Below are positions 10,934 to 23,445 of a stretch of DNA of 64,000 nt, piece after piece. The DNA comes from Adineta steineri (Eukaryota; Rotifera; Eurotatoria; Adinetida; Adinetidae), in the NCBI GenBank assembly GCA_905250115.1, contig CAJNOI010000001.1, forward strand, positions 1,552,977 through 1,616,976, read 5' to 3'. A model generated the notes under the pieces. That model saw nothing but the letters and a program-made list of their open reading frames with translations, did not search any database and was not told the origin of the DNA. A program made the position numbers and the translations under genes. Within the stretch, counting starts at the first letter, position 1, and each line of letters begins with the position of its first letter.

Positions 10934-12506
10934 TCAAAATCGTGTAAATTCACTAGTTGAATATAATTGTAAAAGAATTGATTGCTGTTGATGATTAGTA
11001 TCTTTAAATGTAATTGAAGTTGTTAAATAATAATTAATAAAATCAGATACTGAAGAAAATTTCTAAATTGCAAATTAAAATATGTTATCTATTAATAAAA
11101 TCATTTTTTTCAAATTTTACTTTTGATTTTAATAAATCAACTGTTTCAAGAGGTCCTAAAATATATTTATTTTCTATTTGACCAATTTGAAAATGATAGA
11201 TACTATTTTCATGCGATAAAACAGATAATGAATATGGATGATTAGCATTAATACTTGGACGAACGATAAAATTACCAGGCTAATAAAAAGAAATTAGAAA
11301 TTAAAGCGAGAAAAAAAAAAAGAAATTTATTTTTCATACACAAACACCAATTGTTTTCATTAAAATATTTTCTGCTTCTTTTCTCGAACATAGAGTATGT
11401 CGTTGTGAACGTGAAGAAACAGGTAACTAAATAAAGATTTTATAGAATAGAATTTACATTCTAAGAGAAAACATACAGTTTTCGGATCACAAGGTGGTAA
11501 TATTCCTAAATATGATGATTCATTGAAATTATCTTAATCAATCGAAAGATTATTTACCACGTTTTTTTAATAATTGACGGTAAGTTTCTATAAAATATAG
11601 AAAAAAAACAAATTTTTTTAAGCAATATATGAGCAAATAGGAAAGGAGCAGCTTAGGTTTACGAATAAAAACTACCTTCATTTGCATCCTGAAAGACTTC
11701 TAAATCTACTTTTATCTGATGTCTAATATTAAAAAACTTACATCTTCATCATCAAAATATGGATCATAATTAATTTTATTAAGCATTTTATTATCTGAAA
11801 ATAGGATATTAACTTGTATTTGTAAAATCCATTTCTCTTCGGGAATTTCATCTATTTTAATATGTTTAAATTAAATTTAAGTTTGACAAAACCTTGACAA
11901 TGTCCTAATAGCTTCATATTATGTACCGAATAAAAATCAATTAATTCTTTAACTGTTGAAAATGTCTAAATAAAAATCCATACAATTCAATTGTTTTTTT
12001 TTCTAAATCTTACTGGAATTGAAAATTTTGAACTTGGTTCAAATGCAAGTTGATATTGTTTATTTTCTAATTGATGTATACGTACATGTGTTATTGTATT
12101 ATTAAACCAAATTGATATAGTATATTTAGCATTTTGACTTTCACTATGACGTACAAAAAAATTCCCATTCTATAATAATAATAATAAATAAACGATTAAA
12201 TAGTAAGAAGAAAACTGTTCGATTTACTTCGATTGTACGACAAGATTCAAGAATTTGACGAGCATCATTATGATTACGACATGTACTTATAAACCATGGA
12301 GGGTGTGTTAATTCTAGATCTAAAAAAAATTATATATTATTTTATTAAAATAAAATGAATCGTACCTGATTCTCTTTCATTTTGAATAGTATATGTAGCT
12401 AAAAAATGAATTATTATTATATTTGTTGAAAAATTAAGTGATTAAAAAGAAAAAGGAACAATAGAGTAGAGCTAAATCAAGACGAGCATTTTCTTCTCTC
12501 ACCCAT
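10934..12506 (-). CDS. Tandem-SH2 adaptor protein, family not recognised
   Basis: The start codon is split from the body. The first exon supplies ATG G (complementary to 12503-12506) before a GTGAG donor, and the next exon (12398 downward) continues ATYTIQNERES. Two SH2 domains follow. The first has WFISTCRNHNDARQILESC then GNFFVRHSES, with the phosphotyrosine-binding Arg of the FLVRES motif, and ends near LLGHCQ. The second has SRKEAENILMKTIGVC then PGNFIVRPSI, also with the Arg, and VSDFINYY. The linker of about 50 residues is acidic with tyrosines (INYDPYFDDEDD). No kinase, phosphatase or other catalytic domain follows; the protein ends about 30 residues after the second SH2 at the TGA complementary to 10934-10936. 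Length is about 310 residues over ten small exons. Tandem SH2 modules are known from SYK/ZAP70, SHP, PLC-gamma and p85; I could not place this one. It is probably a phosphotyrosine adaptor. Confidence 0.78.
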
Positions 12507-13117
12507 GATCTTTATGAGATCAATAAATAAAATAAAAGAACTTATCAAAGATTATTTAATTAATTTCATTAAATCTTACATAATATTGATTAATTTTATT
12601 TTGATTTTGTCTCTTTTTTTTCTTTCTATAAAAAAAAACAATTTATGTTTACTTTTTGACAGAGATGACAAGAGTCAATAAAAACGATTCGTTATAGATA
12701 TCGTTAGTTCTTGTCCTTGATAAATTTTATTGAATCTTAAAATTATATTAGAGAATACAAAAGTTTCTAATAAAATATTTTAATTATCGAATCAGTTATT
12801 ATTATATAAATATATTGTCTTTCTTTTTGTTAGATGTCGTTAGTTACAAACTTTACTATTCGTAAGTTAATCGTCAATGCATTTAGATAAAAACTACACA
12901 CACATACACATATAACATTCTTTGTTTCCTTCTAAATGGTTCATCAAGCATGGCTGCTAGTCATGAGAAGAAAAAAAAAATAGAATTTCTATCTATATGT
13001 ACATAGTTTATTGTTTGTGATTATAATAGTAAATGTGCGTTTTTTTTATTATTCCTCTAGATCTTGTCATTTTTTAACGTCACAAACACATAAATATCTA
13101 AAAAAGTGTCTGTGACG
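12507..13117. promoter_or_regulatory. Divergent promoter region between tandem-SH2 gene and GW182
   Basis: 611 bp separate two start codons facing away from each other, so both promoters must lie here unless untranslated exons exist. The stretch is very AT-rich with T-runs and holds no coding signal. I see no convincing TATA or initiator element that can be told apart from the general composition. Confidence 0.45.
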
Positions 13118-15896
13118 ATGAGTAACGAGAGCCATCCTTCTCCAACAGGCTCTTCGTCTTCATCTTTATTCGGTAAGATGTTTTGTTTATTTATTTATTT
13201 TATAGCTAATAAAAAAAAAAAATTATGCACAATGCCTGCTTTTTTTTCCTATTTTTTCCGTTCATCTATTGTTAATTTTTTTCAAAAAAAATGAAAATTG
13301 CATCGTTATAATTCTGTTTTCCTTCTTCTTCTATCTGTAAATAGGCGGTGGTGGTGGTGGTGGTAGTGGTAGTAATACTACCGGTGTTAGTGGACCTTCG
13401 CCCTACCCTTCGCCATCAAAGCCTACATGGGCTCAAATTCTCAATTCAAATCCAAATACACCGTCCAATACGTCTACAACTTCATCATTAACAACAACAA
13501 CAACAACTACAGCTGCAGTAGCAAATACTGCATCTACAGCAGGGAATAACAATAGTGGTGGAGGTGCTGTTGGCAATTCACCATCATCTTCATCACCATC
13601 TTCTCAACATTCAGCAACAACTTCTGCAGTAGGAGGTACACAACCATCAGGGGCAACAGGTATATCATCGACGACCAAAAGCATTTCACCCTCTCAAGTA
13701 ACACCTTTAATCAGCGGTGCATTTAATTTTCCAGGATCACGTGCTGGTTTCATGTCAAATTTTTATGATCAACAACAACAACAACAATCTCAAATGAATT
13801 GGCCTTTAAATTTCAATCAAACATCATCATGGATGATTGATGACGATGCACAACGACATTCAAATCTAGCTGGAACTTCTTCACAACAATCACATGATTC
13901 TAATCACAATATACCAAGTGGTGGGGATGGTATGAGTTTTCAGTTTTTATTTTGTTGCTTTTTCTATTCTCTAATGTTCTAGCATGCTTTAAATAATATG
14001 TTTTTATTTTTAATATGAAAATAATATTCAGTAGTTTTCTATGAATGAAATATTTAGGCTTTGATCGACTTGAATCATCCAGTCCAACATCTGATTGGGC
14101 TAAGCCGGTGAACACAAATAATTCAAGTACTAATGGTTGGTCAAATTTTCAACAACAACAAACACAAAATAATAATAATAATCCGTCCAGATCAAATGCA
14201 GCTGGAAATAGCAATCCACCAAGCAATCAATGGCCGGAAATAAATACATTTTACGGAACTAATTCAACGACTAGTGTACCATTTAATTTACCTCAAAATA
14301 ATAGTGATAATGTGATTAATAATAGGTAAAATACTATTAGAGAGTATATCTATTTCACCATATAAATTTCATTGAATATATATATTTTTAGTAGTTGAAA
14401 AATATAAAAAAAATTATCATTTCTTTCTTTTTTCAATTTAATTAAAATATATCATATATATTTTTTTCTATTTATTAGTGCATCATCCACATGGCAAGAT
14501 CCATCGTCATCAGGTAATGCTAATGATACGCTTACATTGACAACAAGTAGTAACAATGGTTCAGTAATCAATAAACATAAATCTTCTTCATCGTCATCAT
14601 CAGTAATGGCTGCTTCACTCACTGGTGCGCTTAAATCAGCAATTGCTCTTGGTGGTGCAAATGTTGACCATTTAAGTGGAAATGGTGATGCACCCGTGTC
14701 CTATACGCCACAACCTAAACTTGTCGAACAATTAGGTTGGGATGAACCTGATATAAAAGTAGCTAAACGTGCAAATTTTGATGATGGTACATCTGTTTGG
14801 GGTGATCCAGTAGAATCAATTTCTGTTCCAGTGAAAAAATGGACTAATGGAACAAAAACAGCTTTAACAAATTCGACGAATACTATTTCACAACAACAAC
14901 CATCTATTGTTCAAAAACCTGTTTCATCAAATGTTCAAAATTCTGTTTCAACACCATCAGCAACACAAATGACACTCAATGATGAAAATTGGCCAAAACA
15001 ACAATCACCGACGTTAGTACAGCAACAACCAACGTCACAATGGAATGATCCATCTACATTAACTGATCAAAGAACATCTTCACCAACACCACCTCAACAA
15101 CAACAGCAACAACAACAACCACCAAATTATCGTACACAACAATCAGCACCACCACAACATTGGAATTCTCATCCTCAACAACAATCAATGCATCATGGTG
15201 ATGATTGGTTTCGTGATGGAATGGTTGATACAAGTGATTGGGGTTTACAGGTAAGTTTATGATTTGTATATATATATATATGTCATTATATTATTTATTT
15301 CTTATTAGGGTTCACAAAATAAAGTTCCATTTGATCCATATGAAGGTCAAGTTGATACAAGTAGTTGGGGAGTACAAGGAGGACCTGGCGGTGGCGGTGG
15401 TGGTGGTGGTGGCGGCGGTGGTATGGGTGGATCATTACAAATGTCATCAATGAATCGAAATCGATTTATGAATGATTATGATCTCAGTGAAGGTCCACAT
15501 GATCCTCATGGTATACATCGTATGGGTGGTTTTGAAAATCCATCGATGGGTGGTGATCAATATCGACAAAATTCTGATCTCAAAAATCCTATCATTGGTC
15601 TCGGTGGTTTATTACCACCATCAGCTAATCAACAACCACCACATCATATGTTACCACCATCTCAACTTCCATTTGCACCACGACCTAATTCACTCTATCA
15701 ACCAGGTAATATTTTACGACCAATTAATCCAAATGGTATTCCAACACCATCTGGTGCTATTATGGGTACGGGTGGTCTTATATCACCTAAATTATCAACA
15801 ACATCACCTGTGCCGAATCAAGCACCCTACGTTCCATTAACTGGTAAACAAAACAATATGCCAACACAATCATCTCAAACCCCAACACCACAACAA

Positions 15897-15931
<35 letters not shown>

Positions 15932-17173
15932 ACAAGGAGGATCAGGAAATATTAATAATGTTGCAGTACATGCTCAGATTATGCAACAATTTCGTCTTGC
16001 TGTACAAGCGGGTTTAATTAGTCAAGATTTGCTCAATACTAAATTACCACCATTTATGTTACAAGTAAAAATAATTGTTTAAATTATTCTCTTTTTTCTA
16101 AATTTTCGTTGTTTTTTTAAAGCTTCTCCAAAAATTATTTGAACTTCAACAAAAATATCAGTCATTATCCGTTCAGTTATCTGATTTTTCCAAACATAAA
16201 CAACGTTTTCCAATAACTTTCTTCCAAACTGAATACGAACGTTTATCAAAATTAATTACACAAAAAAAACAAGAAATGTTAATTGTTCAAAAACAAATTC
16301 AAGATGCACATGCAAAATTAGTACAACAACAATTAGGTGCACCTACACCAACACCATCACAAATGATGTCTAATGGTCCAGGAGCTCAAAGTCAAGCACC
16401 ACCTGGTGCATCATCAACACAATCTCAAGATCAATTAGCTGATCGTATGCAAAATACACTTAATGTTGATCAATCACGTTTACATCAATGGACAAAACAA
16501 CAAACAGGAACACGAGGACCACAATCATCATCATCATCAATGTTTGGACCACCAGGTATAACACAAAGAGATTGGCAAACAAGTGGACATCATTCAAATG
16601 ATAATTGGGAAAATAATCAAACAAATGAATCAAATACTAATAATCAAGGTAGTAATGTTGATCCTCATGCACATAATAATCAAGCATCATCAGCAGCATT
16701 TGGTGATGCATTATCAGAGTTCGTTGATGATATTGAAGGTCCACCACCATTTGTACCTGGTCAATTATGGAATTGGAAATCATCATTACCAAATGCAGAA
16801 GATGATCCACATGTAACACCAAGTTCATTACCAATTGGTCCAAAAGGACCATCATCATCTATGGGTAATCTCAATGTTGGTGGGGCTGATAGGTAAAGAA
16901 AAATGAAAAAACAAAATGTTTTTGTAACATTTTATTTAAATAAATTTTAGTGCCTTTTCAAATCCTCAATTACTTCATCATATGCAACGTCAACAACAAC
17001 AAACAAATCGATCACAATGGCAACAAGGTTCCATGCATGATCAACAAGGCTTTCAATCATCGATGAACGATTGGGGTAAACCACAACAATATCGAGGTAC
17101 ATCAAAACCACCACCATCGCTCAATCATCCACCACCTCATGCGTCTTTCGGCGGCTATCGACCATATATGTAG
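13118..17173 (+). CDS. TNRC6: GW182/TNRC6 miRISC scaffold, short form without RRM
   Basis: This protein links Argonaute to poly(A)-binding protein and the deadenylases in cytoplasmic mRNA silencing. Seven exons (13118-13172, 13345-13929, 14058-14325, 14479-15250, 15309-16064, 16123-16892, 16951-17173) join to 1142 residues. The first half is Ser/Thr/Asn-rich with scattered W motifs next to G/S/D/N residues (TWAQIL, SDWAKP, NGWSN, SVWGDP, TSDWGLQ, SSWGVQ), as in Argonaute-binding regions. A Gly run (about 584-598) and a poly-Gln (about 754-771) flank a mid region. IMQQFRLAVQAGLISQDLL and LLQKLFELQQKY resemble the family's Q-rich domain. SRLHQWTKQQ recalls the segment before PAM2. PAM2 is at about 1018 (PPPFVPGQLWNWKSS), followed by DPHVTPSS, conserved in TNRC6. 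The end contains KPPPSLNHPPP, like the P-GL/CIM-1 motif. It stops there: no RRM is present. Two AATAAA clusters lie in the 3' UTR. Confidence 0.9.
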
Positions 17174-18476
17174 TAGTAACAACGACAGACAAAACAAAAA
17201 TCGCGAGTTTATTTCATTTTTGTTCTTTCTTCTTTAATTTTTCTTTTTTCTTTTTTTTTTCTCTCTTTCGGCCAAAACAAAGTCAGTGAAATGATAAAAC
17301 TGTGTCCTATTTCTCTTTGTCTCATTACAATCGTGTACATTTACATTTCATGCTCTTTCATTATGTGTATCTATTAATGTCGACTATATTTGTGTGAGTT
17401 TCAGATGGAAATTTTTTTTTCTTCTGTATTTCATATCTGTTTTTCTTCTTTTTTTCCGCTGATGATGCACTGCACCGCACTGAGAATTCCCTCCCGGTAC
17501 CATCCAATTTTTGTATGTTTGTGATGTGAATGTCTATTGTTTTCTTTTTCTCTTCTTTATTATTATTATTGTGTGATGTACGCTCTTATTTGATGGCCGA
17601 GCTTCATATCGACAAAAAGTACAAACAAACGAACCAAAACCAAATAAAAAGAGATCTACTACTATTGTGCTGTGCTGCTCACGCACGCGTGTGTGTGCAA
17701 TAAAACTTTTTTTGTCTCTCAACTCATTAGTTTTTACTGTCAATATCTCTTTTTTTTTCTTGCACAAAAAAAAACAAATTTTTCTTTTTCTTTATTAAAC
17801 AATTTGTCTACTTCTTGTAGTGTGTGTGTGTGATGCTTTTAGTTATATATCTCTGTATGGTTGTGGTGCGTGTGCGTAAATCAATACATTTAAGCTTGTC
17901 TTTGCTCTAATTTTCTTCCTTTCTTTTTTTTTGTCTTGGCGCTATAACAAAAAGCAAATCAATTACATATATACATATATACATAGAAGATCTATTTTAA
18001 TCGAGATTCAGTTGTTGTGAATGAAATTTTCACATACATGTGTGCACGCCGATAGATTGAATGCGTGTTTGTGTTTGACATATTTCAAGGAAAACAAAAA
18101 ACAAAAAGATGGTGATCAAGAGATAAACAATGAGTTTTTCTTCTTTTGTTCTTTTTTTCGCTGTGTATAAAAAACAAGCAAATAAGCCTCTTTTTGTGAA
18201 TGTGTGTGTATATCTGTTTCTCTTCTTTTGGTCGTGATGAGCTGAACTTTTTTTTTAATGTGACTTTTTCTCTTCCCTCTCTCTTTCTCTTTTTTCTGCG
18301 CATGTTCTCTCAAACTCTACTCTATACTAATAAATACAATAAAATTTGACAAAAGTTTGAAAAAAAACATATATACAATGTATTTTCAATTCATTGCATA
18401 CTAACAAAACAAGAATAGCTTGTAGTAGTCAATCAAGAATATAATATAAAGGTATTATATTCTCATTCATTTTTAG
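17174..18476 (+). other. GW182 3' UTR and spacer to HACD3
   Basis: T- and CT-rich non-coding sequence. AATAAA signals occur at 17699-17704, 18329-18334 and 18338-18343; the last pair probably ends the GW182 transcript, giving a 3' UTR of about 1.2 kb, suitable for regulation. Only 133 bp then remain before the HACD3 start. Lys/Arg-rich minus-strand frames near 18085-18313 mirror the CT-rich composition. Confidence 0.5.
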
Positions 18477-21442
18477 ATGGCATCATCTATTGATTTACAT
18501 CCGCCGGTATAATTTGCATGTTTATTTTAATAATATAATAGATAATTCAATTTTTCATTAGATCCATTGGGGACAAACATTACATAGCGTGTCATTACGT
18601 ATTGGACTTACAGATGTAAAAGTATGTATTTAATTTTCATATAATCGAGATTTAAGCACTAGGAAAAATAAATAATTTCCTAGATAAAAAAAACGATTAA
18701 GTTTACTAACAAAATATCAACTAATACTAATATTTGAACAGGATATGACGATTATAGAAATATGTCTATGATTACAATAGTTCAGTTATACTATAGTGAC
18801 ATTTAAAATTACGAGATGAAAATGATATACTTATTGATGTAATCGATTAAAAGACAAAGAAATAATATTTTCAATATGTCGCATTATCGATTATATTTTT
18901 TTTTTGATATATTTATTTGGTTTTTTGTTCCTAGTATCCAAAAGTTGATATTAATGAATCGAGTATTAAATTTCAAGCAACTGGATGTAGTGGATCACGT
19001 GGCGAGCAATTATATTCATTTGAAATTGAACTTTTTGAAAAAATTGACGCAAAAGTAAATTAAAATAAGAAAAAATAATAAATGATTATTTATATTATTA
19101 TAATTTAGACTAGTACCTATAGAATAAATGATCGTGAGATAAATGTTAATTTAAAGAAAAAGAAAGGCGATACAAATAATGCTTGGCCACGTCTTACTAA
19201 AGCTTCTGCTAAATTACCTTGGTTAAAGGTAGAATTTAATACTAAAACAAAATCATCTTTTTCTAATATAGAATTGAATATTTCTAGGCTGATTTTGATA
19301 AAATGGCATTTAGTGAAGATGAATCTGATCAAGAACAAAAAAAGCCAATGTTTGTAAGTAAACATAAAATGATAAACTATGTTTTCAATATTATTTTCTT
19401 ATAGAACAATAACTTTAATGATGATATGTATAAATCACTTCGTCAAGATCCTCGCAAAACGAAACCAAAAGGTATTATTTCTTTCATGTTATGTAGAACA
19501 TTCCTATTCGTATGAGTCTGATCGCTGTGCTAGTAAAATGAATCTTCTACTAATAGGCACTAAACAAACATTTAGATTTTAGATAAATATTACTAAATAA
19601 TTGATAAATTAGAAAGATAAGATTAGTTCAAGTGTAGGAAAAATGCGAATTTATTCTATTTCTTCACCCTTTACCCGCTGGCGCAGTTCTAGAAGAGCTA
19701 CTGATGAAACAACGACTGGAATAGAGTATTGGTGCCTCCAATATGCTAAAAGTATGGACAGATCGATCTAACACAGACTTGAGTTTTACGGTAGTTTGCT
19801 GAGGGCGATCGACTTGGAAAAAAATCTCAGAGACTTTCCATAATACTCATGTAGTTCGACAAAAAAACATCTTAGAGAGCTCGGAGACGTCTTATTTTGT
19901 AGAGAAGTGTTCACTCTATAATATTACATGGTTTAAACAAAACGTTATTATCGAGTTGTGGATGTCGAGAACCTAAGGTATTGATTTTCTGAAATCCTCG
20001 AGTGACCATTGTCTGCTTTAACATATCTTACTTACCTAATTCTTTTCATATTTTCCGTAATTATCGATTTTAAAAGTCATATATCTCGGAGACAGAGCAA
20101 CAAAACAAAATATTCTTTTTACCAATCGATAGCTTATGGAGTTCCCTGCAAATATTGTTTTGAGAGTTTTCGAGTATCATGCTTCCTTTATTTTCCAAAA
20201 AGCGTTTTACGAATGCGTCAAAAATGACCCACCAGGGAGTAAAGGGTTAAATTTGACGTGACTCATATTGATGACGACTACAGAAGTATTTATATTATAT
20301 GTATTAGATTACTCACAATTCAAATGTTAGTATTGCGTTTTTCATAATATGAAAACATATACATATACGATCTTTATCAATAATAAACATAGTATATGAA
20401 AATATATAGCCGTAACTGTGACGAAAAATATTGACTATGTCAACTATTATTTATGATATATTTTTTATAAAATTCATGTTATAATTTTTATTGAATATTC
20501 TTATATTTATTAAAGCTTTTCTTGATCATCGAACAAATTGGTTACTCTTCTATAATTTATTTCAATTTACGGCTTATTTATTGGTATTTAGTCGTTTAAT
20601 CTTCTATTTTATAGCCCGAGGACGTAAGTTTCAAAAACAAATTTATATTCTCGAATTAAATATATATTTTATTTAAAGATCTACAAAATGCTTATAGACT
20701 TGTTGAAAATCCAATAAAATTATGTCAATCTTTAGCAGTTCTTGAAACGATTCATCCATTAATTGGTTTTACTAAAGGTGATTGGACATCACCATTAATA
20801 CAAGTAAGGAGTCTTATTCAAAAAAAACCACTAAGACATATTGGTTTATTTAGTTTCTTGGTCGAAATTTAATTTTATTTGTTGTTATTAATTTTAATAA
20901 TGAAATAAAAGCATCACCAGTTGTACCTTGTCTATTCTTAGTATGGAGTTTCGTTGAACTTTTTCGGTAGGAAAATAAAAAAAAAACAATATTTTTCAAC
21001 TGAAAATTTGCTTTTTCTTTTCAAGTTATCCATATTATGGTATTCGTCTATTAAATAAAGATAATCGTATAATTGCATGGTTACGTTATACGCTCTGGAT
21101 TGTTCTTTATCCATTAGGTGCATTTCTTGAAGGTAAACTAATTCGTTTGTTTTTGTTCAATTAATATCTATCGATATATAATTTTTAGGTTTAACTATTT
21201 ACAAAAGTCTTAATTATTATCAATCGAAACGTTATTTCAGCATCGATTTACCAAATGCAATGAATTTTTCTTTTAATTTTGTTCTTTTTCTTCAAATCTA
21301 CTTAGTATTATTACCATTAGGTAAATGAAAAAAAACCTCTTCTATATTAAAGAAACATGTTTTTTGTTATTTAGGTCTTATTCATATGATGCAACATATG
21401 TGGAATCAACGTAAAAAGACATTAATAAAAAAAAATAAATAA
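18477..21442 (+). CDS. HACD3: Very-long-chain (3R)-3-hydroxyacyl-CoA dehydratase 3 with CS/p23 domain
   Basis: It catalyses the dehydration step of very-long-chain fatty acid elongation in the ER membrane. Twelve exons (first 18477-18506, last 21375-21442) join to 371 residues, the usual HACD3 length. The N-terminus is a CS/p23-like domain (PPIHWGQTLHSVSLRIGLTDV, ending near LTKASAKLPWLKADFDKMAF), a fusion specific to HACD3. The PTPLA part follows, with several membrane spans (FYNLFQFTAYLLVF; FLGRNLILFVVIN; FVELFRYPYYGIRLL; FLQIYLVLLPLGLIHMM). The catalytic pair is visible in RYTLWIVLYPLGAFLEG: Tyr of LYPLG and Glu seven residues later. The C-terminus is Lys-rich (KKTLIKKNK), compatible with ER retention. 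The intron 19472-20515 holds a piggyBac-type MITE. TTTTTAG directly precedes the ATG, and USE1 begins 85 bp after the stop. Confidence 0.93.
19663..20250. mobile_element. piggyBac-type non-autonomous element inside HACD3 intron
   Basis: The right end reads, outward, CCCTTTACTCCCTGGTGGGT next to an intact TTAA (20247-20250). The left end reads CCCTTTACCCGCTGGCGCAG next to TTCA (19663-19666), a one-base-decayed TTAA. TTAA target sites with CCCTTT..CTGG ends are the hallmark of piggyBac-family MITEs. The 588-bp interior encodes no transposase. It lies in the roughly 1-kb intron between the CS/p23 and membrane parts of HACD3 and explains most of that intron's size. Confidence 0.65.
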
Positions 21443-21527
21443 ACGACATTCTTTGTCTTCTTCTGTTTCTTTCCTTACGAAATATTCAGACAGATGATAA
21501 AAAATAAAATTCATTTTATCATTGTAG
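21443..21527 (+). promoter_or_regulatory. 85-bp HACD3-USE1 intercistronic region
   Basis: AATAAA at 21504-21509 is followed by a T-rich tract and an AG at 21526-21527 that directly abuts the USE1 ATG. There is hardly room for a separate promoter. The layout fits a dicistronic transcript cut by trans-splicing. Confidence 0.45.
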
Positions 21528-23445
21528 ATGCCGGCAGTAATTGCATCATCGAATTTATTGATAGAAAAAACATTTCGAAGATTATTATCATCAACTGAAC
21601 AACTTTTAGAAGAAAAATCTATTGAAGAATGGAAACTTGATCAAGTAATTGATAATATAAAGAAACAAAAAATCGAATTCTTTTTTTTTCCTCAATCTTC
21701 AATTTTAGTTTATTATTGCATTAACAAATATGTTAAATGATATGCACAAATCGATGAAGTAATAATTTCTTAGGGTTTTTAAATAGAAGAAAAGAAGATT
21801 TTTAATGTTTTTACAGTCGACCAGCTAAAAAACAATTAGATGAATATAAACAAAGAATTGATAAGCTTCGTCAAAGTCTTGATCCTATTAAATTAGTAAG
21901 TATAATTAAGACGAAGTCACGTTCTTTTTTCTAGACAACCTCGTGAAAAATGTACTCGTAAACTTATCTTTTCTTCATAAAAAATACATATCTCTTATCT
22001 CATGGGATGGTTCTATCTAAATTCAACTTGAGTTTAAATTAAAAACTGACACCTTCAATTCATACTTTGAACTACGGAAAATCGGAGCAAATCTCTAGCG
22101 AATGGATTAAGTAATAATGATGACCAAGAATACGTTCCGAAAAAGAAAATGAAATACATACTTGACAGTTCGAGTTTTTTTGCGAATGTATTCTTCTATA
22201 TTCTAGTAGTGAAAAGGAAATTCCCACGATGTTTAACGAAGATACTCTCATTTAGTATGAAAGTAATAATATAATATTCAGGGAATATAAGAGTAAATGT
22301 AATTCTGTCTCACTTTTTGGTACCTTTGAACTCTATAATAATCTCATTAATGTTTTCTGGTGATAATCTTGGCTAATAGCTTTATAATCACATTGAATAT
22401 TTCATTAAAATTATGTATTGTGAAATTATTTCCTGTGATAGATTAGTCATGATAATTACATAGAATTCTTTCTTTCTAACGAATCATTTTACGCAATAAT
22501 TAACATAATTTGTTTCAATTGTATTAATATTAAATTTTCAAGTCCATTCTTTGCATACTATCTTATTTCCTAAACCTACGTTTACACCAATCTTATATTA
22601 CGTTTGTCACGTAATTATCAATACGATAGATAACATAAGATTTTTCAATTAATTCTTTTGAAAAAAAATATTAAATCTATATTTAAGGAGGATCAAACAT
22701 TTCCACGGCAAGTTAGTCGTCCAATCCAAACTGATTCGATAGTTAAAGAACAACAACAACCGGAAATCCCAACTCCTCCAATGTCTTCCAGTCAAACAGA
22801 AAAAAATCTCAGTACATCAAATAAATCTGATCGTCGTAAGTATACTATAATCTAATAGTTTAAGACAAAATCTTTTAATCAAATACTAACGATATTGTTT
22901 TGTTTTATTATTGTCTAGATAATTTAAATAGACAACAACAACATATACAATCGGAAGAAGATAGACAAGAAGACGTTGCAACATCTATGATAGACACAAC
23001 TAAAAGTCTTAAAAATACTGCAGAACGTCTTCGTGATATTGTTAAAGATGATCAAAAAGTTCGTATTTTATTGTTTTCCTTTAACTCTACAAAATTTTCT
23101 TTATAGAAAATTAGTGAAGCCGAAACATTAATTGATCATAATACAGCTAAACTTAATGTTCAAAGTAAACGTTTAAAACATAATGCATATAATGTATCAA
23201 ATTGTTGGATATATTTAATGTTAATTGTTGTTATTATGACATTTATTTCTCTAACAGTATTTATGAGAATGTTTCGTAAACGAACAACAACAATAACATA
23301 TTCAAATAAAGATTCTAAATCAAGTTTATTAAGTAATTCAATAAATCAAACAACAATCAATAATACAAATATAACAACAACAAAATCGACAGACTATATT
23401 AGTTTATTGTTAAATTATGCGAATGAAAATCATACAGATTTATAA
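21528..23445 (+). CDS. USE1: ER SNARE USE1-like protein with long luminal tail
   Basis: This is a tail-anchored SNARE that acts in Golgi-to-ER retrograde fusion. Six exons (21528-21644, 21709-21758, 21817-21895, 22688-22835, 22919-23058, 23107-23445) join to 290 residues. The head (FRRLLSSTEQLLEEKSIEEWKLDQ, then IIALTNMLNDMHKSMNRPAKKQLDEYKQRIDKLRQSL) matches the order and spacing of USE1 N-termini (LLSRCE..EEWRLEK). A Pro/Ser linker precedes the SNARE helix (ATSMIDTTKSLKNTAERLRDIV through LIDHNTAKLNVQSKRL). Then comes SNCWIYLMLIVVIMTFISLTVFMRMF, the C-terminal anchor, where USE1 has [24 protein letters not shown]. The family normally ends a few residues later; here about 60 Ser/Thr/Asn-rich residues follow. 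A 0.8-kb intron separates head and linker. Confidence 0.85.

Noticed and set aside
18085-18313. Lys/Arg-rich minus-strand frames after GW182
   Set aside because: Composition mirror of a CT-rich 3' UTR; low complexity.
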